A DNA stretch of 64,000 bases from JANSXG01 sp965652425 (GTDB lineage: Bacteria; Planctomycetota; Phycisphaerae; Phycisphaerales; UBA1924): positions 6,603 through 70,602 of the forward strand of contig CBFGVX010000003.1 of the NCBI GenBank assembly GCA_965652425.1. Reading direction: 5' to 3'. The translations under genes were made by a program, and so were the position numbers. The notes under the pieces were generated by a model. It ran no database searches. It was given only the letters and a program-made list of their open reading frames with translations, and was not told the DNA's origin. This document shows, piece by piece, positions 15,062-23,915 of this stretch; positions within the stretch are counted from its first letter, which is position 1, and every line of letters begins with the position of its first letter.

Positions 15062-16795
15062 TCAGCGGGCTCGCAGGATGATGAGGGTGATGTCATCGCG
15101 CTCGGTGTTGAGCCCGACGAAGCGCCGGATGTCCCAGATGATCCGGTCGCACAGCTCGCGTGCGCTGCTGTCGGGGGATTCCTCGAGCTGCGAGCGCACG
15201 CTGCGCAGCAGGCGGTCTCGCCCGAACTTGCGCTGGTCGAAGTCCATGGCGTCGGTCACGCCGTCGGTGTAGGCGATGAGCGTGTCGCCGGTGCGCAGGA
15301 CGATCGAGTCGTGCTCGTACTCGAACCCCGCGTCCACGCCGAGCAAGGGGCCGCCGGATTCGAGCTTGATGTGCGACGACGGATCGGACGCGCGGATCAC
15401 GATCGGTGGGTCGTGCCCGGCGTTGGTGTACCAGAGCTCTCTGGAGTCGGGATCGATCCACGCGGCGAAGGCGGTGGCGAATTCGCTGGGCAGCGTGTCG
15501 CGGGTGAGGGTGTGGTTCACGCGCCGGGCGACCTCGCTGACGGTTTCGGCGTGGGTGGCGTGGGCACGGAACAGCGAACGGACGGAGGCCATGAGCAGCG
15601 CCGCCGGCACGCCCTTGCCGACGACATCGCCGATGACGATGCCCAGCCAGCCGTCGAGGTCGATGAGGTCATAAAAGTCGCCTCCGAGTTCGAGCGAGCT
15701 GTCGTAGCGTGCGGCGACATCGAGCGTGTCGAAGCTCGGCGCTTCGGAGGCGAGCATCCGGCGCTGGACATCGGCGGCCAGACGCACATGGCGGCGCATC
15801 TGCCGGTCGCGCCGGCGCTGGGCCTCGAGGCGGGCCGCGGCGACGGCGGCGGAGATCTGCTCGCCCAGCGAGCGCGCGAGCATCTGCTGGCTCTGGCGGA
15901 AACTGACCGGCTGGCGCGTGAACAGGCGCATCACGCCGTACACCTTGCTCTTGAACACCAGGCCGACGCTGAGCATGCTGCGCAGCCCCTCGGTCATGAC
16001 GGCTTCGCGAACGGCGATGTCGTGGTAGTCGGCGAAGTCGGGCACGACCACGACGCCGCCGCTCAGGGCCTGCGGATCGGAGGCGCGCGGCGCTTCGAGC
16101 GCGTTGAACCAGTCGAGGAATTCCTCGGAGAGGCCGTCGGCGGCGTGCATGGCCATCTCCTGATCGTCGCGCTCGAGCAGGTGGATGGTCCCGGCGTCCA
16201 CGCCGAGGATCTGGCGCGAACTGCTCAGGGCGACGCGCAGCAACTCGTCGAGATCGCCCGCGCCCACGAAGAGCGAACTGAGCTTGAACAGCACATCCAG
16301 CTCGGCGTTGCGCCGGCGGAGCGAGACCTCGCGGTTGCACAGCTCGACCACGGTCAGCGCGAGCAGCGCGGCGGCGGCGGTGACGCGCTCGAGCCGAGCG
16401 GGATCGTTCGGCTCTCCGGCACGCGATTCGATGAGCAGCCCGCCCATGGGACGCTCGGCGATGCGCAGCGGAAGCAGCGTTGCGGAGTCGCCCAGAAAGA
16501 CGGGCTTGCAGGACGCGCCGGTTTCGATGGCCTCGGCGATCGGCGCATCGGCGGGTGACGGCTCGTGGATTCTCCATGGGGGCGACTGGGAGGGCGCCGC
16601 CTCGATCATCCCGCCGTGACGATCACGGAACGAGATTTCCATGCCCAGGAGGTCCGTGAGCTTCTCGCAGAGCGCCGGAAACGAACCGTCGGTGAGAAAG
16701 TCATGGATGGCGATCGCTTCACCAGCCGGGATCGCCAACTCGGGGATGGGCGGCGAACCGCCGGAGATCGGGTTGGCTGGGATGAATGATGCCAC
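15062..16795 (-). CDS. GAF-domain PP2C (SpoIIE/RsbU-type) serine phosphatase
   Basis: The 577-residue cytoplasmic protein has three parts: an N-terminal sensory segment resembling PocR (LCEKLTDLLGMEISFRDRHG), a GAF domain at about residues 165-325 (ELDVLFKLSSLFVGAGDLDE...VYGVMRLFT), and a PP2C phosphatase at 345-577. The phosphatase shows the metal-binding acidic motifs ELGGDFYDLI, IGDVVGKGVPAALLMA, YTDGVTDAMD and ERDDITLIIL. Such proteins dephosphorylate anti-anti-sigma factors in partner-switching pathways; no anti-sigma or antagonist gene is adjacent. The start is GTG at 16795; a TACAAT -10-like box lies at 16854-16859 on the same strand. Confidence 0.88.
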   Translation of the reverse strand: MASFIPANPISGGSPPIPELAIPAGEAIAIHDFLTDGSFPALCEKLTDLLGMEISFRDRHGGMIEAAPSQSPPWRIHEPSPADAPIAEAIETGASCKPVFLGDSATLLPLRIAERPMGGLLIESRAGEPNDPARLERVTAAAALLALTVVELCNREVSLRRRNAELDVLFKLSSLFVGAGDLDELLRVALSSSRQILGVDAGTIHLLERDDQEMAMHAADGLSEEFLDWFNALEAPRASDPQALSGGVVVVPDFADYHDIAVREAVMTEGLRSMLSVGLVFKSKVYGVMRLFTRQPVSFRQSQQMLARSLGEQISAAVAAARLEAQRRRDRQMRRHVRLAADVQRRMLASEAPSFDTLDVAARYDSSLELGGDFYDLIDLDGWLGIVIGDVVGKGVPAALLMASVRSLFRAHATHAETVSEVARRVNHTLTRDTLPSEFATAFAAWIDPDSRELWYTNAGHDPPIVIRASDPSSHIKLESGGPLLGVDAGFEYEHDSIVLRTGDTLIAYTDGVTDAMDFDQRKFGRDRLLRSVRSQLEESPDSSARELCDRIIWDIRRFVGLNTERDDITLIILRAR

Positions 16796-16853
16796 TGATG
16801 TACCGGGAACGGATGCGAAGATGACTGGCGCGAAGCGTGTCGGCTCGGACCGG

Positions 16854-16859
16854 ATTGTA
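16854..16859 (-). promoter_or_regulatory. Possible -10 box for the GAF/PP2C phosphatase
   Basis: Read on the minus strand, TACAAT lies about 58 nt before the GTG start at 16795. No good -35 box is seen. Confidence 0.3.
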
Positions 16860-16908
16860 CGGTCGATCGCCGGGGCCGATCCGCTACCTGCGGCCGGTCA
16901 GCTCGGTG

Positions 16909-18798
16909 TCACGGGGCATCCGCTTCTTCGGTGTCGACGGAATCGTTCTCCAGCCAGAGCCGGGCGAGCACCGCCATCAGCGGGTCGGACTGCGCGTCGA
17001 GCGCCTGGTTGACGCGCTCGACCACGGCGAAGCCCTCGCGGATGTCGCTGGTCCGCTCGGTCTGGTATCCGAGGTAGGCCAGCAGGAACCCCGCGTTTCG
17101 CGCGGTAGTGTTGTCGTCCACGCTCCGAGCGCGGAGCTGGGTGCGGATGCGCTCGAGGCGATCTGCGCCGGGCAGCAGGCCGTCCTCGTAACGGGCGGTG
17201 GAAAGCTCGGGGTAGGCGCGCAGCAGGTCGGCCAGGTTCGTTGCGGCGGAGAGGTACAGCCCCGCGCCGATCTGGGCGTGGACGCGACCGATCGCGGCCA
17301 TCGCGTCGCCCGACTTCGCGCTCAGGGCGGCGACGAAGCGCTCCTCGGCGATGAACCACATGCCCTCGGAGAGCAGGCGTTCGCCGGCCCGCATGTGCTG
17401 GGCGTAGAGCGAGTTTTCTTCGCTGGGCGCGATGCGATCGATGCTCGTCCGCTGATTCTTGAGCAGTTCGATCATGCGGTCCATCGTCTGCTGGCCCAGG
17501 GCATCGTCGACGGTGGACGGATCGTTGCGCCCGGGGTCCTCGGTGCGACGCAGGCGCGTCGGTCCGAGCCCGGGGGCTTCGTTCATCGAACCGGGGCCGG
17601 CACCTTCGGGGCCGATCGCGCGGGAGGGGTCGTTGACGAGTTCGCGGCTGAAGCCGCGGAGCAGGCGATCGAGTTCATCGACCGCCGCGCCCGAGCCGCT
17701 GCCCTGGCCGTCGAGCCGTCCGATGCCACCCCCACCGTTCGCTTCATCGCCGTTGAGCACGGAACCCGGGATAGTGCCGTCCAGCGCGGGGAATTCGAGT
17801 CCGGGCATGCTGCCCGGCGTGCGCTCGGGCTGGTCGGGCGATTGCGGCTGATTCGGTTGTGTGGGCGTCCGGGCCGGTTCGAGGTCCTGCTCGGAAATCA
17901 GGCCGCGCTGCAGGGCCTGCTCGCGCAGGTCTTCAAGGATGCGGTTGTGGGTGGGCATGCGCTGGGCGACGATCTCGGCGTTCTCGAGTTCGTCCATCAG
18001 CATGCGATCGCGCATGGCCTGCTCGCGGAATCCGGGGATGGAGATGCGCGGGTCGAAATCGAACTGCTCGGGGTTGTAGCTGCGTCCCGAGACGAGGGCG
18101 GGATCGAGCGGGTTGAGGGCATCGATGCCGCCCAGCGGCGAGGCGGTGAGCAGGTAATTGTTCGTGCCGTCGGTGGCCTGGCCGAGGATCTGCGGACGCG
18201 AAGCATCGCGTACGGTGTACGCGGAGGTGGAGCGGAGCGTGTTGTTCACCCGGTCGAAGGCGATCAGTTCGCTGAGCTGGTTCTGCGGCGTGCTGCCGGG
18301 CTGGGAGATCTGCGCGGACACCACGCCCGAGCCGGGACGATTGATGATCAGGCCTCCGGCGAGACTGGCGGCGTCGCCGCGCAGGCCGGCGAACGGGCTT
18401 TGCAGTTGGAGCGCGGTGGCTTCGATGCCCCGGACCTTGCGCGTGGCGAGGCCGGAGTAGAAGGATTCGCGCTGGAAGTTGTAGACGAGGTCGCTGCCGA
18501 GTGCGCCTCGGAAGTCGCTGATGCCGGAGTAGCCGAGGTTGCCCCTGAACTCGCGCCCGCCTCCGACATTGCCGGTGACGATGGCGTTGCGATAGGCGAT
18601 CTCGGCGTTCCAGTCGCGGGTGAGGGTGTTCACGCCTCCGGAACCCTGGAGGGGGTTGGCATCGAGGGCGTTGCCGCCACCCAGAGCGTCGCCGCTGCCG
18701 AGCGCGTCCTGTGCGGAGGCGGTGGGAGCGATGGTCAGCCCGGCCAGCCCGAGGAGCAGCGCGGGGATCAGGCGGGTGTTGGTGCGAGCGGTGGTCAT
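16909..18798 (-). CDS. Large secreted protein with disordered linkers and helical C-terminus
   Basis: The 629-residue product has a signal peptide (LIPALLLGLAGLTIAPTASAQ). The mature protein begins with a Gly/Asp/Ala low-complexity stretch, continues with a beta-rich segment containing SGISDFRGALGSDLVYNFQR, has a Pro/Gln-rich linker around residues 300-330, and ends in a helical region of TPR-like appearance (GEERLLSEGMWF-type helices, about residues 440-610). I do not recognise the family. A well-placed AGGAGG lies 7 nt before the ATG. It lies downstream of the sigma/anti-sigma pair, separated by a stem-loop, and could be a target of that sigma factor, but this is only a suggestion. Confidence 0.7.
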   Translation of the reverse strand: MTTARTNTRLIPALLLGLAGLTIAPTASAQDALGSGDALGGGNALDANPLQGSGGVNTLTRDWNAEIAYRNAIVTGNVGGGREFRGNLGYSGISDFRGALGSDLVYNFQRESFYSGLATRKVRGIEATALQLQSPFAGLRGDAASLAGGLIINRPGSGVVSAQISQPGSTPQNQLSELIAFDRVNNTLRSTSAYTVRDASRPQILGQATDGTNNYLLTASPLGGIDALNPLDPALVSGRSYNPEQFDFDPRISIPGFREQAMRDRMLMDELENAEIVAQRMPTHNRILEDLREQALQRGLISEQDLEPARTPTQPNQPQSPDQPERTPGSMPGLEFPALDGTIPGSVLNGDEANGGGGIGRLDGQGSGSGAAVDELDRLLRGFSRELVNDPSRAIGPEGAGPGSMNEAPGLGPTRLRRTEDPGRNDPSTVDDALGQQTMDRMIELLKNQRTSIDRIAPSEENSLYAQHMRAGERLLSEGMWFIAEERFVAALSAKSGDAMAAIGRVHAQIGAGLYLSAATNLADLLRAYPELSTARYEDGLLPGADRLERIRTQLRARSVDDNTTARNAGFLLAYLGYQTERTSDIREGFAVVERVNQALDAQSDPLMAVLARLWLENDSVDTEEADAP

Positions 18799-18874
18799 GG
18801 CAAGGCCTCCTGTCAGATGCGGATCGGACGATCATCGGAGATCGCACGATGAATGGAGCACTCTATGAACTGAT

Positions 18875-18922
18875 ACCGCCGGAGAGAGGGGAAAGTTCTG
18901 AGAACCCCTCACATCCGGCGGT
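18875..18922 (-). terminator. Long two-part stem-loop between anti-sigma gene and secreted protein gene
   Basis: The outer arms ACCGCCGG (18875-18882) and CCGGCGGT (18915-18922) are perfect, and inside them GAGGGG (18886-18891) pairs with CCCCTC (18905-18910). It sits 40 bp after the anti-sigma stop and 77 bp before the next start on the same strand. It has no strong T-run, so it may be a Rho-independent terminator of low strength or an attenuator. Confidence 0.5.
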
Positions 18923-18961
18923 GGTCGTGGATTTGATTGCCTGTTTCGCGGGGGAAATTGT

Positions 18962-19954
18962 TTAGAGCGATTCCATGGTGTCGGGTGCGGAATAGGCCGT
19001 GCGGACCGACTGGATGCTCGATTCAGAGGCGGAGTGGACGAAGACCATGAGGTTGCCATCGCGCCAGAGCATGGCGGGCTTGCCGGTCTGGAGTGACTTG
19101 GGGCAGGAATAGCAGACGCCGGGCTTGGCCTTCGCGCAGCCCTCGCCGGGGCTTTCGAGCAGGAAGACGCTGACCGGGGTCAAACCGGCTGCGGCATCGG
19201 TCGGGGTGAACAGGGCGTGGAGCGATCTGCCTCCGCCGGGAACCTTGCAGGGGCCGACACCGACCAGGGAGTACCCGGCAGTGTTCATCCGTTCGATGGC
19301 TTCGGCCAGGCGCGGTCCGCCGCACCCGAGCTGGGACTCGGCGTAGGTGCGGCAGTCTTCGATATCGGTGGCGACGATCTTGGAGGCGAAGGCCCCGCTG
19401 GAGACATCCGAGCAGCGGTTGTGCTCGCGCTGGACGAACTGGAGCTGGCTGGCGACCGACGAGGCAGCGATGGTCTGGCCCTGCGGGGTCGGGGGCGCGA
19501 AGAACTGCTGCGAGCCGATGTAGAGCAGGGATGCGCTCAGGGCCAGCACCGCGGCGATCGCGGCGAAACGCGGCAGATACGCCGCCAGCGAGGTCTTGCG
19601 GGCCGAGCGGGCACGGTGCTTGGGCTCGACCATGGGCAGCGGAGTCGGGGTATCCGGGGACTCTGTGGTGTGATTCCGGGCAAACTCGCGATCGAATCCG
19701 GCGAGGATGCGCTCGCGCAAACCCTCGGGTGCGCTCACCGGCTCGGACATCGCCCGCGAGACGGCCTCGCGGAGGGTGCGCTCGAAGGCGATGGCGGATT
19801 CGGTGGCGTGGTCCGAGTCGTGGCTCAGGCGGCCGGAAGCGTCACCCTCCGCATCGGCGGCAGCGCGGATCAGCGCTGCGCGGCTCAGTGCCTCGGGCAA
19901 CCGGATGGGCTGCGGGTCGGACTGATTCGGATTGTGCGGGGTGAAATCGGCCAT
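18962..19954 (-). CDS. Membrane-anchored anti-sigma-factor-like protein with cysteine-rich outer domain
   Basis: The 330-residue product has a cytoplasmic N-terminal half with Ala/Glu/Arg helices (LREAVSRAMSEPVSAPEGLRERILAGF), one transmembrane helix near residues 130-150 (FAAIAAVLALSASLLYIGSQ), and a periplasmic C-terminal domain with at least seven Cys (CSDVS, DCRTY, LGCGG, GPCKV, EGCAK, VCYSC). It is encoded 100 bp after an ECF sigma factor on the same strand, which suggests it is the cognate anti-sigma factor. No zinc-binding HxxxCxxC motif of the usual ZAS type is present at the N-terminus. The ATG at 19954 (MADFTPH) is chosen; longer readings begin in the intergenic region. Confidence 0.7.
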   Translation of the reverse strand: MADFTPHNPNQSDPQPIRLPEALSRAALIRAAADAEGDASGRLSHDSDHATESAIAFERTLREAVSRAMSEPVSAPEGLRERILAGFDREFARNHTTESPDTPTPLPMVEPKHRARSARKTSLAAYLPRFAAIAAVLALSASLLYIGSQQFFAPPTPQGQTIAASSVASQLQFVQREHNRCSDVSSGAFASKIVATDIEDCRTYAESQLGCGGPRLAEAIERMNTAGYSLVGVGPCKVPGGGRSLHALFTPTDAAAGLTPVSVFLLESPGEGCAKAKPGVCYSCPKSLQTGKPAMLWRDGNLMVFVHSASESSIQSVRTAYSAPDTMESL

Positions 19955-20054
19955 GGTCGTACGCTTCGATCGGGAGAATGCGGAAAAAACAGGCGGGTAC
20001 AGGGGAGATCGGCTCAGGGGACCGGGGAGATACACCCGGTCGGTTGACCGCTGC

Positions 20055-20630
20055 TCAGGGGTCCTCGACTTCGGTGGTGTCCGGTGCAGGAGTAAAACCC
20101 ACCTCGGAGGCAAAATCTTCCAATGAATCAGCAAGAATTTTACGCGCTCGGTGCAACCGGCTCATGACCGTTCCGATCGGTACAGCCAGAACCGTGGCGA
20201 TCTCCCGGTACTTCATGCCCTCGACGCCCCAGAGCAGCAGGACCTCCCGGTGCTCGTCGCTGAGGTCGTCGATGGCCTTTTTGAGCCGATCGTCGACATG
20301 TTCCCAGTCCAGACTGGCCAGATTCCAGACCGGGGGGGCCTCATCGGGGATGCGGTCCTCGGACTGGGCGTCGTAGAACTCGTCGACGGTGGTGGCGGTG
20401 CGCTTGCGCCGGCGCATGTCCGAATAAAAAGTGTTGTGGAGGATCGTAAAGAGCCAGGCCCGGATGCCCTTGCCCTTCTCCTCGAAGTTTTTTGCGTTCC
20501 TCAGGGCCTTGAGGTAGGTCTCCTGGACGATCTCCGAGGCCTCATCGGGGTGGCGCGTGAGCTTGAGGGCCATGCGATAGAGCGCGTCGAGGTGTTCGAG
20601 GGCGAGTTGTTCGAACTCTTGTCGTTCCAA
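20055..20630 (-). CDS. ECF-type RNA polymerase sigma factor
   Basis: The 191-residue protein has sigma region 2 (ALYRMALKLTRHPDEASEIVQETYLKAL and IRAWLFTILHNTFYSD) and region 4 (LSDEHREVLLLWGVEGMKYREIATVLAVPIGTVMSRLHRARK), with a short acidic linker, the two-domain ECF layout. It starts with TTG at 20630, the first possible in-frame start because a stop codon stands three codons upstream; the next ATG would remove half of region 2. A TATCCT -10-like box lies at 20670-20675 on the minus strand, so the leader is about 33 nt. The putative anti-sigma gene follows. Its regulon is unknown. Confidence 0.88.
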   Translation of the reverse strand: MERQEFEQLALEHLDALYRMALKLTRHPDEASEIVQETYLKALRNAKNFEEKGKGIRAWLFTILHNTFYSDMRRRKRTATTVDEFYDAQSEDRIPDEAPPVWNLASLDWEHVDDRLKKAIDDLSDEHREVLLLWGVEGMKYREIATVLAVPIGTVMSRLHRARKILADSLEDFASEVGFTPAPDTTEVEDP

Positions 20631-20669
20631 GGATGGTCACTCGCACGGGTTGCTCGGGCGCGAACCGCG

Positions 20670-20675
20670 AGGATA
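20670..20675 (-). promoter_or_regulatory. Possible -10 box for the ECF sigma gene
   Basis: TATCCT on the minus strand lies 39 nt before the TTG start at 20630, giving a leader of about 33 nt. Confidence 0.35.
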
Positions 20676-20727
20676 CCAGAGCACGCACCGGATGATGCAC
20701 GGTGGCCGGATTCGGCTCAGGGCTGGA

Positions 20728-23700
20728 TCAACTGCCGCCGGTACGGCGCTGAGCGCGGCGTTTGGCGGCCATCAGACCCTCGGTGGTCGAGGCGGGAGGG
20801 GCCTGCTCCGCAGCGGGCTTTGGTTTGGGGGCCTGATCGGTAGTGCTCGAAGCGGGCGCGGATCCCGGTTTTGGATCGGATGCCGGGGTGGGCCGGCGAC
20901 CGGCTTTCTCGGCTTTGGCCTTGCGCAGGGCATCGGTTGCGGAGGGGGCGGGCTGCGAGGCGGCCGGGGCGGGAGCTGGGCGATCCTGGCGCATGGCCGG
21001 TTGTGCTTCGGTCGGCTGGCCGGGCGTGGTTCGGGCGCGGGATTTGGCGGCGCGGCCCTTCAGGCCGCTGAGGGTGGCGGCGGCCTGCTCGGAACGCTGG
21101 GTGACGGCCTCGGCGGTGTGGCGCTTGAGCTCCAGGGCCAGCTCGCGCGAGAGCAGGCGGTCCCAGGCGAGGCGACGGGTGCCGACATCGAACAGGAAGA
21201 CGACCACGCACCAAGCCAGCAGCATGCGCCAGAGCGGGGTGGACGCGGTGATGATCGGGACATCGGTGCGGTCGAACAGGTCGGCCTGATCGGGGCGGAG
21301 CAGGTCGAGTTCGCGTCCGCCGCTGACCTGGGCGATCTGGCGGAGGAGGGTGGAGTTGGAGCGGAGGGACTGGAACTCGGGGCTGAGGGTGCGGACCGCG
21401 CTGACGGTGATGCCCGCGACGCGTTCGTCGCTGGCGCGTCGGGGGAACAGACTGACGACATAGCTGCCTTGGTTCGGGGCGCTGGCGCGGGCGGTGTACT
21501 GGCCGGGTCCGACCTGCTGGAGGGAGATAGGCGACCGGGTTCCATCGGGCTGGTCGATGCTGCCCTCGATGAACAGCCCGTCGCGCGGGCGCCCGTCCTC
21601 GTCGAAGGCATCGACCTTGACGATGATCTCGTCGCCGACGACATCGGCGGTAATCTCGAGATCCTGATCCTGTGCCGGGCGGGAGATGAGCCGGGCGATC
21701 TGCGTCCACAAACCGGCGTAGCCGGGCCAGTTGCGCCACTGCGCGGCCCACTCGGTGGCGTCGGAGGTGAACGCGGCGACCTGGCCTCTGCCGATGAACC
21801 AGTGCGAGAGCAAGGGATACCCATCGTCGGAGGCGAGGGCGTTGGTGATCTTGGGATCGGCCTTGGGCTGGGTGAGCACGAGCCCGCCGAGGGGCGGGAT
21901 GGCGCTGTCGCCCGCGAGGACCTGGTTCCAACCGACGACGCCGTTGATGAGCGGCGATCCGCCGCTGGTGACGATGGGCGAGAACTGGCCTTCGCGCACG
22001 AGCGGGCGGCGGACGACCTGGACTTCCTTGAGGAAGATGCCCTGGACGGTGTTGGGGTCGGTGACGGGGTGGAAGGTGCCGTCGCCGGCGACGGCGATCG
22101 CGTTGAGCGTGTTGGTGTCGGCGCCGTCTCCGATGGCGATGGTGGAGACAGTGACGCCCGCTTCGCGCAGGTTGGCGGCCATGGCCACCATTTCCTCGGG
22201 GCTGCCCTGAGAGACGCCGTCGGAAAGGATGATCATGTGCTTGACCGACGCTTCGGCATCGAGCAGGGAGCGGGCGCCCTGGCGCATCGCCGGGGTGAGG
22301 TTGGTGCCGCCTCCGGGAGAGATGCCCCGCACGCGGGCGGCGGAGCGCTGGGGGTTGCTGTTGCGGCCCATCGGGACGACGACATTGGGCAGCGAGTTGA
22401 ACTCGATGACCTCGACGAGGTCGGTCTCGTCGAGGGAGAGGATGGCGTAGGCGGCGCCCTCGTTGGCGATCTCCTGCTGCGAGCGCGAGCCCATGTTGAC
22501 CGGCGCCGCCATCGAGCCGGAGGAGTCGATGATGAAGCAGACGGCGGCCTGCGCGGTGACGACCTCGTCGGGCAGATCCAGCTCGACGGGCAGGACGGCT
22601 TCGAGGTCGGTGCCTTTCCAGCCGCCGGCGCCGAACCCGCCGTAGCCCCCCACCATGACCAGCCCGCCGCCCATGAGGTTCACATAATCGGCGAGCAGCG
22701 CGTGGGTCCGGCGAGGAAGATCGCCGGCGGCGACATCCTGCAGGATGATCAGGTCGAAGGCGTTGATCTCGTCGAGGGATCGGCCGAGTTCGCGCGGGGT
22801 CACGCTGCGCACGGGCACATCGGCGTCGTCGAGGGTGCGCAGCAGCGGGTTGGCCTGCGCGTTGCGTTCGGCGCGTCCGTCGACGATGAGGACGGTGCCG
22901 CGGCTTTCGGTGGTGATGACGGTCTCAGCGCGGTTGTTCTGCACCACCCGGTCCTGCTGGGGATCGTCGGGGGTGAAGGTGACTTCCATGCGGTGCAGGA
23001 CATCGAACTGCGCGAGGGGGACCTGGAGGATCTCGATGTTGCGCCCGGGCCGAAGGGTGACGGATCGGGCGTTGGTCTCCCGGCCCGGCGACAGATCGAC
23101 GAGTTCACCGTTGTAGCGGAGGTTGATGGTTCCGGTGGTGGGCTGGGTCGCGCTGAGCACGACGCGGACGGGCACGGTGGCGCCGCTGCTGGAGCGGGGC
23201 GGAGCATCGATGGCCTCGACCATGACCTCGCTGCGCACGCTGTAGGTGACCGGCGCGACATCGATGCGCACGGGAGCCGGGCCGGAAGCAAGTTCGCTCG
23301 CCGCGGCGAGGGCGTCGCCGCCGGTCTGCACGCCGTCGCTGATCAGCACGATGCGTCGCGAGGCGTCGGGCGGGAACAGGCGCTCGGCGAAGCGCAGGGC
23401 GGTCTCTATGTTCGAGCCGTCGGCGAGCGCGTACTCGATCTCGAGATCGGAGCCGCTGGAGGCCGAGGGGATCGACACGGCCAGCGAGTTGCCCGAGTAG
23501 ACGATGACGCCGAGCAGGTCTTCGGGGGTGCGGTCCTGGGCGCTGTCGCGCAGGAATTCGAGCACGGCCTCGCGGTAGGTGCGGGCGCGCCCTTCGCTGT
23601 CGGTGCCGAAGTCGGAGTACTGATCGGCGAACAGGCGCATGGAGTCGGAGATGTCCACGACGGCGACGACGGCGAGGCGACGAGTCTCGCGAACCGAGGA

Positions 23701-23883
23701 TGCGCCGGCGAGGATGGTCGCGATCAGGGCGATGAGCACGATGCGGGCGATCGCCGCCGACCAGGCGCGGTAGGTGCTCATGGCGGCTCGGAAGTCGCGG
23801 ATGGCGAGGTACGCCATCGGAAGGCCCAGCAGCGCGAGCCAGAGCCAGAGCGGGTTGTCGAAGGTGATGTCCACGCTGATCAC
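20728..23883 (-). CDS. Large VWA-domain membrane protein with glutamine-amidotransferase-like segment
   Basis: The 1051-residue protein starts with two membrane helices (LWLWLALLGLPMAYLAI and ARIVLIALIATILAGASS). A first von Willebrand A domain follows, with the metal-site motif DISDSM near residue 77. Then come a beta-sandwich region, a class I amidotransferase-like segment (FDLIILQDVAAGD...GGGLVMVGGYGGFG), and a second VWA domain with DSSGSM around residue 455. A membrane helix near residue 895 (MLLAWCVVVFLFDVG) and a disordered Ala/Pro/Lys-rich tail end the protein. This layout matches the planctomycete 'VWA / glutamine amidotransferase' proteins that accompany MoxR/Bat-like clusters; their function is not settled. 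GTG at 23883 is the start; it follows the upstream gene after 32 bp. Confidence 0.8.
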   Translation of the reverse strand: MISVDITFDNPLWLWLALLGLPMAYLAIRDFRAAMSTYRAWSAAIARIVLIALIATILAGASSVRETRRLAVVAVVDISDSMRLFADQYSDFGTDSEGRARTYREAVLEFLRDSAQDRTPEDLLGVIVYSGNSLAVSIPSASSGSDLEIEYALADGSNIETALRFAERLFPPDASRRIVLISDGVQTGGDALAAASELASGPAPVRIDVAPVTYSVRSEVMVEAIDAPPRSSSGATVPVRVVLSATQPTTGTINLRYNGELVDLSPGRETNARSVTLRPGRNIEILQVPLAQFDVLHRMEVTFTPDDPQQDRVVQNNRAETVITTESRGTVLIVDGRAERNAQANPLLRTLDDADVPVRSVTPRELGRSLDEINAFDLIILQDVAAGDLPRRTHALLADYVNLMGGGLVMVGGYGGFGAGGWKGTDLEAVLPVELDLPDEVVTAQAAVCFIIDSSGSMAAPVNMGSRSQQEIANEGAAYAILSLDETDLVEVIEFNSLPNVVVPMGRNSNPQRSAARVRGISPGGGTNLTPAMRQGARSLLDAEASVKHMIILSDGVSQGSPEEMVAMAANLREAGVTVSTIAIGDGADTNTLNAIAVAGDGTFHPVTDPNTVQGIFLKEVQVVRRPLVREGQFSPIVTSGGSPLINGVVGWNQVLAGDSAIPPLGGLVLTQPKADPKITNALASDDGYPLLSHWFIGRGQVAAFTSDATEWAAQWRNWPGYAGLWTQIARLISRPAQDQDLEITADVVGDEIIVKVDAFDEDGRPRDGLFIEGSIDQPDGTRSPISLQQVGPGQYTARASAPNQGSYVVSLFPRRASDERVAGITVSAVRTLSPEFQSLRSNSTLLRQIAQVSGGRELDLLRPDQADLFDRTDVPIITASTPLWRMLLAWCVVVFLFDVGTRRLAWDRLLSRELALELKRHTAEAVTQRSEQAAATLSGLKGRAAKSRARTTPGQPTEAQPAMRQDRPAPAPAASQPAPSATDALRKAKAEKAGRRPTPASDPKPGSAPASSTTDQAPKPKPAAEQAPPASTTEGLMAAKRRAQRRTGGS

Positions 23884-23915
23884 AGTCTAGGGGGATCGAC
23901 GGCTTAGGCGTTCGA

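Noticed and set aside
20650..23907. A 1085-codon ORF on the plus strand
   Set aside because: It lies antisense to the VWA gene, is made of low-complexity Gly/Asp/Glu/Val/Arg, and has no domain or ribosome site. Long antisense ORFs arise from the GC-rich third positions.
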